A stretch of 64,000 nucleotides of DNA, from NCBI GenBank assembly GCA_029851415.1, contig CM056743.1:12206727-12270726 (forward strand). Reading direction: 5' to 3'. The translations under genes and the position numbers were made by a program. Below are positions 22,809-33,849 of this stretch, piece after piece. The notes under the pieces were generated by a model. It was not told where the DNA came from and did no database searches. It was given only the letters and a program-made list of their open reading frames with translations. How positions within the stretch are numbered: position 1 is the stretch's first letter; each line of letters opens with the position of its first letter. This DNA is from Eretmocerus hayati. Taxonomy: Eukaryota; Arthropoda; Insecta; Hymenoptera; Aphelinidae.

Positions 22809-23020
22809 AAGGTTTTAAACGTTATCGCATATTTTTCTTTCTTAAATATAATTTCAACGATTTCATAATCTAACCATTGCAAGTCACATTTGACTAAACT
22901 TTGAATATTCTTTCAGATCTCGGCTTCTGCTTGTACGTTATCTGGTGGAACTAATGATTGGATCATTTTAAAGATGATAATATGGGACCTAGAGTATATT
23001 TTTCTGCCATACAGGAATCA

Positions 23021-23140
23021 TAGGGACGTGCCTAGGCACGTCCACATTTTTAGAAAAGTCGACGTCCCTGGGCACGTCCTCGGGACATCCTTAGGCACGT
23101 CCCTGGGGACATCCTGAGGACGTGCCTAAGGACGTCCCTA
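23021..23140. repeat. 120-bp cluster of CACGTCC/GACGTCC words with inverted ends
   Basis: The block begins TAGGGACGT and ends ACGTCCCTA. It is packed with GGCACGTCC-type words in both orientations, including the perfect 20-bp palindrome ggacgtgcctaggcacgtcc. Flanks are ordinary AT-rich DNA. It may be a very small foldback element; no target duplication was identified. Confidence 0.7.
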
Positions 23141-26100
23141 TTTTCAGCCGGGTACACGGGCGTAAAAGTATCTTTCACATCCTTGTGATGATTTTAACCA
23201 GCGTCTGTGGATCAAGCCGAAAACCCATCACTCGGAAGCAAAAAAAGTTTTTACATCTTGTATCGACATATACCATCATATTCCTCATAGACTTGGAATT
23301 GCTTTTCTGTTTTACATAGAACCTTCGAGGTTATCATCGAGAAACTTCGATGCAATTCTCCCCACGCGAGGTTTGGTGATTCATGAGCAAAGTTTCGGAC
23401 ATGTAACCTAATTAAACATGAGATTAGTGAGTAAGTCCATATCGATCAACATACAATGTGGTCAATCAAACATCACACTTTTCTATTATTCAGACTCCCA
23501 ATCAGGAAGAGCGGTGCACTGACCATTTTTTCTTGAACGCATTTGCTTTTCTTGAGCACGATCTACGTCGTTTTCACAAATAGAATTGCCACCCGAATTC
23601 GATCTCGGATAAACGCAACTTATCGACTCGCTAGCGAGTTGGCAGTTGTGGCCATATTTTACAAAACGCGGATCTCACCCAACACTTTGGGCTTTCGTTC
23701 ATGCTCACTTCATGCTTGATACGACGTTCACTGTGTGATTCAAATATTCTCAAGATCTAAATTCAACATCTGTTCATAATATATAGGTATATGACGATGC
23801 TCACTTTCATCAAGGAAGGATGGCTGAGTTGGCTCGTGATCTAAATATTTTTGTCTCTTCACATAATAAGGATAATTTCCATGAAAACTTTTCTACTCAA
23901 TCTTCCCCCGAAGAATAGTGTAAACTCCAACAAGCGCATACTATGTGGTTCCATTTTATAGTAAATGATTAAGTCCACGTATGAATTTTTGGGTGTATAG
24001 AAGATTACAGGCCAGTTGAGTCATCCTTTTTTATCATTGTAAGTAGTTGCTTATTGTGTTGTCGATTGTCTAACTGTTTTTGCATAAATTTCAGTTTCAT
24101 AGGTAGAGACGGTCCAGTGCGGTTACGGCCATATGCTGTGACCATGATCGCCATTATGACATAAGTGAGTATACCATTTCATGCAGAAAAAAATGTCAAA
24201 AGAGTGATCTTAATCTTTGCTGTCGAAATTCCATGTTTGAAATCTCTTAGCATTGTATGTAGAAGATGTGGAATGGGTGCAACAGGGTTCGAGATTTGAT
24301 CGAATCATCCGATATTCTTAGATCTTTGAATAATTGAAGTTTACGATACCGCAGACGGGAATTGAACTGTTGGAGCCTAGCTCTTATACGGAGTTGAGTG
24401 AGCACGTCGGCAATTTCTTTACATGGTGCTAACAAAAGATGATAAGTATGAAAAAAATCACATCGGGTGCAAGTATGGGGGGAGGGGGTGGCTGTGATGT
24501 GTTAAAATTAACTGAAATAGGTCTCGTCTGTACCAATGTCGTATACGACGGCTGGTCTATAGTTCTGCCCATTCCACATTCTTTCACGTACATATCGTAA
24601 GAGGAGCAGAGCTTGTAGATAAGGTCGAGTTGATGACTAATTGTAGTTATCAATAAATGTGCGGTATATGGAAGCTTTTATATATTGCATGCAGAGGAAT
24701 ATATGCACATAGTATTTGAGGACGAAAGCATAGTATTTTTGGATCGCCTATTATCAATGATGAATAAATACAAATCAAATTCGATGAAGAAGTCAGCTCG
24801 TTTGTTTCGCGAATCAAAGACGGTCACCATTACTGCGCTTTTCTTTCAGACTCGATATTATTACACGAGTCTACATTGACGATGGATCCGAACTGTGTTC
24901 TCATCTTCGGATGTCTATATTACCGATGGATTGAATAAACCTTTGACACTACAATTATAGGTTACTCGATAAGACAAGTCTTGAAGAAGGAAGAGTTTAA
25001 CACCTGCGAGGTCTGCAAAAATGCCTTGATCTCCAAGGATAGGCATTCTCTTGGAGATTTAATTGAAATAAAATCAAGAGGTAGACTCTTTCATGCAAAT
25101 ATTCACTTCTTCAATTAAGTGAATTACGCAGAAAAGAGCTCTGCTGAATTTTGTGAAAGTTCAAATGTCTTTGATCTAACTATCGACAAAGTATTAGAAA
25201 CTTACACTTTCACTCTTCCCTGTGCTAAGCATGGATCCGATATCTTGTCTTACAGTCTATTTTACTACATTCGTATGAGGATGCGGTAGTACACTTTTCA
25301 AGCAAATCATGAAAAGAAAAAAGCTCATGCAATGAAAAGGAAAATGTCAAAATTGTGTAATACTTGAATTGGGTTTGTCGGTGTCGAAATCACTCTTTTG
25401 GACGGACTCTGCGTGAATGTGTACTTCCCGCATGGTTTGTCGTCTTTCACTCACAGTTTTGCATTTTGATACTCGAGCGTTAAAATTGTCTGCTTTATTA
25501 TTGATCATTTCCCCGCGAAAGCTTGGGCCAAAAACAATCAGCCGGAAACCAAAGTGAAACCTTCCACCCTAGTTTCGAAAGATACTATTCGCCCTGAATG
25601 ATACCAAAGTCACGCAGATACTTATCACTTCCCGTAGATGCATCGCATTCACATTTTACTATTGTGGGTGATAACATCCAAGAATAAAAAGTCCAAGTTA
25701 AAAATTTGGACTTGTGCATCTTCGTTTGTCTAAAAGGACAGTAGATTTCGATGCACTGAAGTTCACTCTCTTCCCACGTGTACACTTCCGGCACCGAAAA
25801 GTTGGCGACCAGTGGACCGTGAAAATCACAGATCATTGATTGCATGACAAATGTGAATTTAAAATCATCTTCACGCGTAACCGTGGTCAACTAATCCATT
25901 ATTTCGGGTTGCGTAAGCCCATAATAATCTCGTCAAACTCATCTTTGTGGCCTATGTCGCCTTCTATCACTCGCGATTGTAATAAGTTTAGGGAAGATAG
26001 TATGAAATCCAAAAATCAGTCGTCAAACGTGTACTTCATCTCACGGGGATTCCTAATAAGAGCAAAAATGGTTGACATATTTCTTTTATCACACTTTCAA

Positions 26101-27952
26101 CATTCTTCAGTCTATTAAATTCAGGATGTATGCTCTTACCCATGTGTTGTTAAGGGATATTTTGTTATTCATCCTTGCATGAGAATACTAGCAATTATTT
26201 CCTGTCGGTTCTAGTACAGGATACAAGTCACTCGATAGTGTAAACAGTTATCTGTGACTATATTCTGAATAAAAAGAATTGGACAAAATTGATGGGTAGT
26301 TTATTAAACAATTCTTGTGATGAATCTTTGGCCTCTACAATTATATGTTCTATCCTACAAAAGACATTGATAAAAGTAAGAGGAAGTGTTTCCTTTTTTA
26401 ATAGTTGTGAACTTAAGCTCAACAGTGATGGGGGAATTATTTTGTTATCAAAGTATTCTAAGCTCCAGAATGCTCATTTCTATTTTTTTACTTCCGTCTC
26501 AATCAAGTATGAATATCAAAAGAAAAGTTTGAAAAATTGACCACACTCATAATTGCATTGCTGATGGTTTAATCAAACTGTCGAAGAATCTCCCTGTAAG
26601 ATATTGTTCCACAAATCACAGTGATTTCATCAAAATTTGACCTGTAAGAGAAAGAAAAATCGCCGCAGAGGATAAGAATGTATTCTTCGCTGGTGATTCT
26701 CAATCACCACAAGCAACTGACAAAGTGCTGAAGATGTGATAATGAATAACTCACCGAGAGAAGTCTCATTGCTATGGAAAATTGTACATGGATTAGCATC
26801 AATCAGACCAATCATGCTTCCTGAGTGCATTTCTACTTATGAAATGTGATGAGTAGGTCACATATAAAATGAAAATCATTCATTGAAATATAATATAAAA
26901 TCCTCAACTACATGGATAATACTATGATTTGATATTTGATGATAAATTTGCTCTGAATCAATAGATAAGTCACATACTGTGAAATGTATATAAGAGGCTG
27001 ATTTGAAGGTTATACTAGATATGGCTGTATAGGGTAGCTTGAACAAGTTCCTCAGAAGAACATTTAATCCAAGTCTAATGCGCTAAGACATCATTATCTC
27101 ATTTGAGGAAAGTTGATGAAAGAGTTGAGACAGGATATGCTATCAACTGGGAATTGCAAACGCTCATGCTGGGAGGTCATTTCATTATTATTGAGTACTT
27201 CTGATCTTGTGTGACAACACAATTAGAATGTCGCATCTTTGCTTCATTTTCTATTCCATCACCTGGATACTGTGAGCATGAGCCTATAACCAGAAGGGTT
27301 CTCTGTTTGTAACAACCAATCTCATCAGCTCTAGGTCACTTCCTTCAACTATGCCTCGAAGAAATGATTCTCCCAGCAGAGCTGCCTTCAATTGAACCAC
27401 AATAGGATATTAATCCTGTGATTTTAATGTGCAGATTGAATTCTCAGTTATTAGGCATACTTTACTTGAGATATTTCACACTGTACTCACTCAATAATTC
27501 ATTGGGAGTTATGATTATGGGGAAGTTCAACAAGTTCTCGGAATGGAATAAGTCTCATGCAATTATCAGCTGAGTGTATTTGTTTTTCAATACTCATAAT
27601 CCAATATACCTTCCTAAAAGCTTGTGCACAATGAGTTATTGTCACATTGTATTAGCTCCACTAGCCTCAAAGTCCACCTAAGATATAATATCGATGGAAT
27701 CATTATTGACCTCCCTCATTCCGATCACATACATTTTTGATTTTGGGTGGCTGATGAAACCAAGCCTCGCATAACATCTATATGAGACAGTTGATTCCAT
27801 TATTTGTGCATGATTTGCATTTTGATAAGAATTCTACTGGATGTACCCGCAGCCGTGCACCTGTTCACATTTTCCATCAGGACGGAATAGAAATTTCTCT
27901 ATTCAAATAAATTCAAGGACCGTGATGACCGACAATTTTACTTTAGCACTGA
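23141..27952. other. About 4.8 kb without a supportable gene
   Basis: Short open frames (e.g. minus 25585-25890, plus 24685-24879 with an AATAAA 50 bases later) lack domains, coding-like repeats or paired splice sites. No palindromes or tandem arrays of note were seen. AT-rich intergenic or intronic sequence. Confidence 0.45.
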
Positions 27953-28281
27953 CAAGGGGAGTCCGGAGTCTCCGGGTCCTGAAATCGCACCAAAATGTTT
28001 TCACAGTTCGGTATCACCTAGAATATGAAGAATCTGAAGCAACTCCGTCAAATGGGCCTTCTGTCCCGAGCTACAAGCAAAAATGTTAGCGTTGCCAGTA
28101 TATCTATATATATCACTTTTTAACATGGGCCTATATGGGCAATGTTAATGTCATGGGCCGTAACTTTGAACAGGAGGACCATTTGACGGAGTTGCTCTGG
28201 ATTCTTTATATTCTAGGTGGTACGAAACTGTAAAAAAATTTTGGTGAGATTTTAGGACCCGAAGACTCCGGACTCCCCTTG
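27953..28281. mobile_element. Palindromic MITE, 329 bp, TGA target duplication
   Basis: Ends CAAGGGGAGTCCGGAGTC and complement, flanked by TGA at 27950-27952 and 28282-28284. Long arms (about 130 bp) enclose a centre with agtatatctatata. The same family as 49828-50157, which has equal length, CAAGGGGAG ends and a TTA duplication. A 3-bp TNA duplication suggests PIF/Harbinger ancestry. Confidence 0.88.
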
Positions 28282-28356
28282 TGAGTCGCGGAGAATTACT
28301 GATCCTCCTGATTCACAACACAAAACCGTGATCGCGCTTGATGATGCTGTGTTTAA

Positions 28357-28623
28357 GAGTGCTCTCTACCTTTTAGAAAGCGATGGTGGCGCCTCTAGCG
28401 GTCAAATTGGTATATTGTCAATAACAATTTTTAAAAACAAAGAGGGAGTAGACCAATAGTACCGCTCCCTGCGGACTATTTTTTTATTATTTGAAGAAAA
28501 ATAATCCGCAGGGAGCGGTACTATTGGTTTCCTTCCTCTTTGTTTTTGAAAATTGTTATTGGCGATATACCAATTTGACCGCTAGAGGAGCCACCATCGC
28601 TTTTCCAGAGGTAGAGAGTACTC
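28357..28623. mobile_element. Palindromic MITE, 267 bp, TTAA target duplication
   Basis: Ends GAGTGCTCTCTACC and GGTAGAGAGTACTC lie between TTAA at 28353-28356 and 28624-28627. Arms of about 125 bp (containing ccgctccctgcgga and accaatttgaccgc) flank a short AT-rich loop at about 28478-28496. piggyBac-type target; no coding capacity. Confidence 0.85.
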
Positions 28624-28663
28624 TTAATTGACATCAATCAAATCGACAAATATCGCAATTCTG

Positions 28664-29271
28664 GCTTAGTCGCATCTAGCTGGAAAAGATAGAAAAACTC
28701 GTAACTTCTCTAGTCCATCGTACTCATTCAATCAAATACATTCGGAAAATAGCCAAGACTAATCCAATATATTTTTCATTTTTCCAAAAAATCAAAATAA
28801 AATATCCCAGCTTGCACGGATCCGCCGCGAGATTAATACCTCACCAGCTGCCTGTACTCATTGATCATATTTTTCTACACCCCTCTACCGGATAGACTGA
28901 CCTCTGGTTACTCACTCAATTGCGTGTTGTTAATCATAATTTCATCATTTTATTGTTTTGTGATCTGTGTTATCTCAAAACAATAAAATGATAAAATTAT
29001 GATTAACAACACGCAATTAAGTGAGTAACTAGAGGTAAGTCTATCGAGTAGATGGGTGTAGAGGAATATGATCATTGAGTTCAGGCAGCTGGTGAGGTAT
29101 TAATCTCGCGGCGGATTCACGCGAGCTGGGATATTTTATTTTGATTTTTTGGAAAAATCAAGATAGTATTTAATTCGTCTCGGCTATTTTCCGAATGTAT
29201 TTAATTGAATGAGTACTATGAACTAGAGAAGTTACGAGTTTTTCTATCTTTTCCAGCCAGATGCGACGAAA
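28664..29271. mobile_element. Long-arm MITE, ~608 bp, 10-bp target duplication (Mutator-like)
   Basis: The 10-mer cgcaattctg at 28654-28663 is repeated at 29272-29281. Between the copies the sequence is one long inverted repeat with ends containing gtcgcatctagctgg and ccagccagatgcgac; the turn is near 28960. A 9-11 bp duplication with long terminal repeats is the Mutator-like signature. The two extreme ends differ by one or two bases. Confidence 0.82.
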
Positions 29272-29281
29272 CGCAATTCTG

Positions 29282-31358
29282 TCTGCTTCTTTCTCGTGCC
29301 TGGCTGCGTCGGCTGCAGGCGCCCAGCGCTAACGTGCCGGCGCCTGGCCACTCTCGAAGGACACCTAGCGACGCGAGGTGGCGAGAAAGTGAAGTATTCC
29401 TCGCCTCAATAGCGGACTTTCCCCCACCCCGGGAGTTGGAGGACCTGTGTATACGGCCGTGGCCAATGTGTGTATTTGATAACGGTGGTCGAGACGTTTG
29501 AATGGAACGATCTCTTGATTAGAGTATGATAATGATGCTGCTAGAGATAAATTGACCAGTTTGGGCATTAGGAGTTCAGATTGAGTGAGAAATAATGGAG
29601 GATGATTTGATGAAAATTTGCTCAAGTTTCGGTCCTCCTACAAATGTAAGCGCATTTCGGCTATTATTACCCGCGATTCTCTCGCTCTAGTTCACCGTAG
29701 CTTCCCACCCAAATGACCCCGCCTCCCCGGGAAAAACTACATAGTTATTCAAGAAAATCATAATAAGACGTTTTCACGGCGGAGTAATTGAGAAAACCAA
29801 ATCTAGCTCCAACTTCATCCTTCCAAGCTCTACTCTGGCTCAGAGGTTCATTCCATGAAATATTGGACTGTATGGTCTCGAAGGACGATTCTCTGCTTCT
29901 TTGGATAATTTGATCAGATCTTGACTGAGATCTAGCATACAGAGGCAAAGAGTGGTGATTATAATTTCTCCCTATTCAATGAAAGGGACGTCTTACTTCA
30001 TAGTTCCAATTAATTCCGCTGGCATTTCGTCAAGGAAAGGAACGTTCTTTCCGGAAACATACAACACAATACTCGACAATACGAATTTTTGGATCGGAAT
30101 AGAGCTTTGGAAAATCAAGCTGTCGTTAGATTCGATAGTTCCATAAGCAATCATAGAATGAAAAATTGTCTTCTAATAATCGTAACTCCGGTGAAAAAGG
30201 TCGTCGAAATTTTTCAAGGTACAGTCAACTAGTAGAATCTCGAGCTATTCTCTTATTCTTCGAGGTAGATCTTATGAGAATTTCAATGATGAAATGATTC
30301 ACGTCAAAGTTACAGATGACTTACTGATAAGGATTCTTTTTAATTTATCAATGTCAGTTACGGATACTTGAGGCACGAGGAGAATATTTGAGACAAATAA
30401 AAAGGTAGAGGTCCACGTAGGATGGACTGAGAGTTAGTATATCTGGATATGTTAGCGAAGCGCGAGTATAGCATGATCATTCACGGTCATTCTCAGAATG
30501 AGATACTAACTGTGGAGGATCATGCAATCTAGCCTGTTATTTCAGTGAATATCAACGTCTTCCAACATTGAGAGAAGACACTGCAAGTGATTGTTACTGG
30601 AGAATTGTTACATTCAAAAAGGACTCTACCATAGAAATCCGTAACAACTTTCTTTAGTAAGCGAATTATTTTGGGCAATGGAGTCCGTGAGCCCTCCTCC
30701 CCCCTCTTTTCCCCTGTCACCATAGTTCTTCGTAGTTCTTCAAGAGGTTTTCCAGACCCTCCTCTCCCCTATATTGAAATGGCGCAAATGTGGATGAACA
30801 GCTGCGAACTGATTGAGTAGGTTGTTCTTGAATAGGTCGCGAGACGTCATGGAAGCTTAGAATGCTGAGTTCAAAGTTAACACTTAGTTTGAGTTTGTTA
30901 TTTTGGTTCGTGAGACTGATAATGTAGAGCTACCCTACTATAATTTTGATCGGAAGGATCGTATCGATACCAATTTGCTGTTGATATGATCGCTTGTCCG
31001 AACACAACATTTGAGAAGTCTGTCTAAACATAACATTCCGACAAAATTGGATATGAAGAAGCTCAACTCTTCGAGAATGGGTTGACGAAAGAGTGCCTTG
31101 CGTGAGTGCACGCTACTATTTAAACCCTGTACATTTGTGAAATTTCATTAAAATCTGAATTTTCTCGTGGGACTAGTAGTGTTTGAAGAAAACTCCAAAA
31201 TCCGGCGGGGAGTCAATCATTCACCAATTGTCGAAATCATTCACAAGATTCACATGGATTTCCTTCCATCAAACCTTCACTCTTGAAAGTCGCAATACCT
31301 CAGTTTTGCATTTCATCAAATGAATAAAATATACAAATTCAAAAGTGATGTTCAATGG
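29282..31358. other. No gene seen
   Basis: A GC-richer patch at 29285-29460 has short open frames on both strands without domains. The rest is AT-rich and unassigned. Confidence 0.4.
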
Positions 31359-31554
31359 TTTCATCACTACTAGATAACATTACAGTCATACATTTTTGAA
31401 GAATCACAGCTCGATGAAGCGATTTCAATCATAAATGCTCTTCTGCAAAGTTGATGAATTCTCAACGATAATATTTATAATTTTTATTGTGGAGAATGTT
31501 CTCATATTGTCTTAGTGGTGATTCATGATGAGTGGATGTATTCCTGCTTCAATT

Positions 31555-32545
31555 TCATAAGTGGAGAGATGAGAATTCTACCACTGCTTTTTCGAGATTT
31601 GGTAGATAGACATCACTATCCATAGAATTAACCTGATGGCGTTCCCAGAATACCAAAAAGTCTCGATGGATGGATTTTCCTGCTTGTTCAGACCAAGTTC
31701 CTAATCTATCATTGTTCAATAATTCCAGGGGGTCTGCCAAATGGTTTATAGCTAGGTGAACTTTCAAAGTGTCTGAAACCCCTGTACTCAGGAAATCACT
31801 ACGGAAATCTTGCAAATGTTTGTTCAGGTCGCATGTTGAGATCACTCTTTTAGCAACAAAAAAGTTACAGACTATTTTGTCCCAAGATTTGAAGACATTA
31901 ACGAAAGGAATCAATCCCACTTTTCCAACATCCTAACTCATATCAGGATGCAACAACTTATCAGCTTCCTGAATCATCTTTCTACACGCGTTCCCCTCAA
32001 AAGTTTCACCATGATAATCTTTGGCAACCATGTGAAGCCCTACTGGCCATAACATAGCCTTTTTGCGGCCAACCAGGGTACTACACCATTGAAGAAAATA
32101 TGATTGAAAATACCCTCCATTTCATGTAATTCTGGTAAGAAACATTTTTCTAGTACAGTGGTATTTTTTTTCTCAGTGAAGAGTGGGAAATTCACTGTAC
32201 TCCGTGATGAGTGAGCAAATTTCTTGTTTTTGTTCATGGAGCAGAATTTTTTATAATCTCATCTCAGTTCACCATAAGTTTTCAAGCCCTGTTTCAACGG
32301 CTTTGATGCATCGTCGGATTCATCACCGCGAGTGCCGCAATCGGATATCGAATCATTATCAATCATTTAGTCAGCTTTGAAAAGCCCCAGCGTATCAGCG
32401 AACTCTTCATCGTTCGGATCTTTAGATGATGCAAGCGATTTCTCACCATCGAGCCGTAGTTCTTCCAGTGAGATATAATAATACGGACATGGAGATGATG
32501 AAGTTGCCGTTTGCTGTATTCATGAGGAGACACATTTTGAGATCG
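31555..32545 (-). pseudogene. Left copy: C-terminal part of a transposon-type protein, decayed
   Basis: Minus-strand fragments include MNKNKKFAHSSRSTVNFPLF (from 32237), HEMEGIFNHIFFNGVVP, and from 31920 MGLIPFVNVFKSWDKIV through DRLGTWSEQAGKSIHRDF to EKAVVEFSSLHL. The SEQ..E..H.DF..FW pattern I recall from a large uncharacterised, transposon-like family of aphids and Hydra. Lesions: TGA at 32261-32259 (shared with the right copy), a private TAG at 31935-31933 (where the right copy has GAG), and a frame change near 32060. The N-terminal part faces the palindrome centre. Confidence 0.8.
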
Positions 32546-32562
32546 GCGTAAAGAAGCTTCTC

Positions 32563-33630
32563 ATGATTTGTATAGTGCCATCAATCAAAGAGTTGTATGA
32601 AAATAATATCAAACTCTTGTTCGAGTTAACTCAACTCAATGATTTTGCATTCAAATTTGCTGCCGATCTCGAAATGTGTCTCCTCGCGAATGGTCAGCAA
32701 ACGGCAACTTCATCATTCCGTTGTCCGTATTATTATATCTCACTGAAAGAACTGAGGCTCGATGATGAGAAATCGCTTGCACCATCTAAGGATCCGAACA
32801 ATGAAGAGTTCGCTGATACGCTGGATCTTTCCGAAGCTGACCGAATGATCAATAATGATTCGATATCCGATTGCGGCACTAGCGGTGATGAATCCGACGA
32901 TGCATCAAAGCCGTTGAAACACGGCTTGAAAACTTATGGTGAACTAAGATGAGATTATAAAAAATTTGCTCCATGAACAAAAACAAGAAATTTGCTCGCT
33001 CATCACGGAGTACAGTGAATTTCCCATCTTCACTGAGAAAAAAATACCACTGTACTAGAAAAATGTTTGGTATCAGAATTACATGGAATGGAAGGTATTT
33101 TCAATCATATTTTCTTCAATGGTGTAGTACCCCTAGTTGGCCGCAAAAAGGCTATGTTATGGCCCCTAGTGCTTCACATGGTTGCCAAACAATATCATGG
33201 TGAAACTTTTGAGGGGAACGCGTGTAGAAAGATGATTCAAGAAGCTGATAAGTTGTTGCATTCTGATATGAGTGAGGATGTTGGAAAAGTAGGATTGATT
33301 CCTTTCGTTAATGTCTTCAAATCTTGGGACAAAATAGTCTCTAACTTTTTTGTTGCTGAAAGAGTGATCTCAAGATGCGACCTGAACGAACATTTGCAGG
33401 ATTTCCGTAGTGATTTCCTGAGTACAGGGGTTTCAGACACTTTGAAAGTTCACATAGCTATAAACCATTTGGCAGACCCCCTGGAATTATTGAACAATGA
33501 TAGATTAGGAACTTGGTCTGAACAAGCAGGAGAATCCATCCATCGAGACTTTTTGGTGTTCTGGGAACGCCATCAGGTTAATTCTATGGATAATGATGTC
33601 TATCTACCAAATCTCAAAAAGCAGTGGTAG
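32563..33630 (+). pseudogene. Right copy: same transposon-type protein, decayed differently
   Basis: The first open segment (32563-32952) includes LTQLNDFAFKFAADLEMCLL and SFRCPYYYISLKELRLDDEK, then an acidic linker, and ends at a TGA (32950-32952) that the left copy shares. A base lost about 20 bases later shifts the frame (left copy intact there). The frame is recovered from 33067 (MVSELHGMEGIFNHIFFNG) through KSWDKIVSNFFVAERVIS and LGTWSEQAGESIHRDF. A further lost base near 33618 ends it early (NLKKQW) compared with the left copy. The spacer-side start reaches beyond the duplicated arm, so this copy retains slightly more N-terminal sequence. Confidence 0.8.
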
Positions 33631-33849
33631 AATTCTCATCTCTCCACTTATGAAATTGAAGCAGGAATACATCCACTCATCATAGATCACCACTAAGACA
33701 ATATGAGAACAATTTCCACAGTGAAAATTATGAATATTACCGTTGAGAATTCATCAACTTTGCAGAAGAGCATTTATGATTGAAATCGCTTCATCGAGAT
33801 GTGATTCTTCAAAAATGTATGACTATAATGTTATCTAGTAGTGATGAAA

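Larger units (their letters stand above)
31359..33849. repeat. 2.49-kb palindrome: head-to-head inverted duplication
   Basis: Left arm 31359 to about 32545 matches right arm about 32665-33849 in inverted orientation, with a ~115-bp spacer. Outer ends are tttcatcactactagataac and complement. The arms differ by scattered substitutions and indels and contain coding sequence (next two entries). Arm lengths near 1.19 kb exceed those of the MITEs here. Confidence 0.88.

Noticed and set aside
24685..24935. Short plus frame followed by AATAAA
   Set aside because: The hexamer is common in AT-rich DNA and the peptide shows nothing recognisable.
25585..25890. 101-residue minus-strand frame with several cysteines
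   Set aside because: No recognised domain, no supporting splice sites or neighbours.
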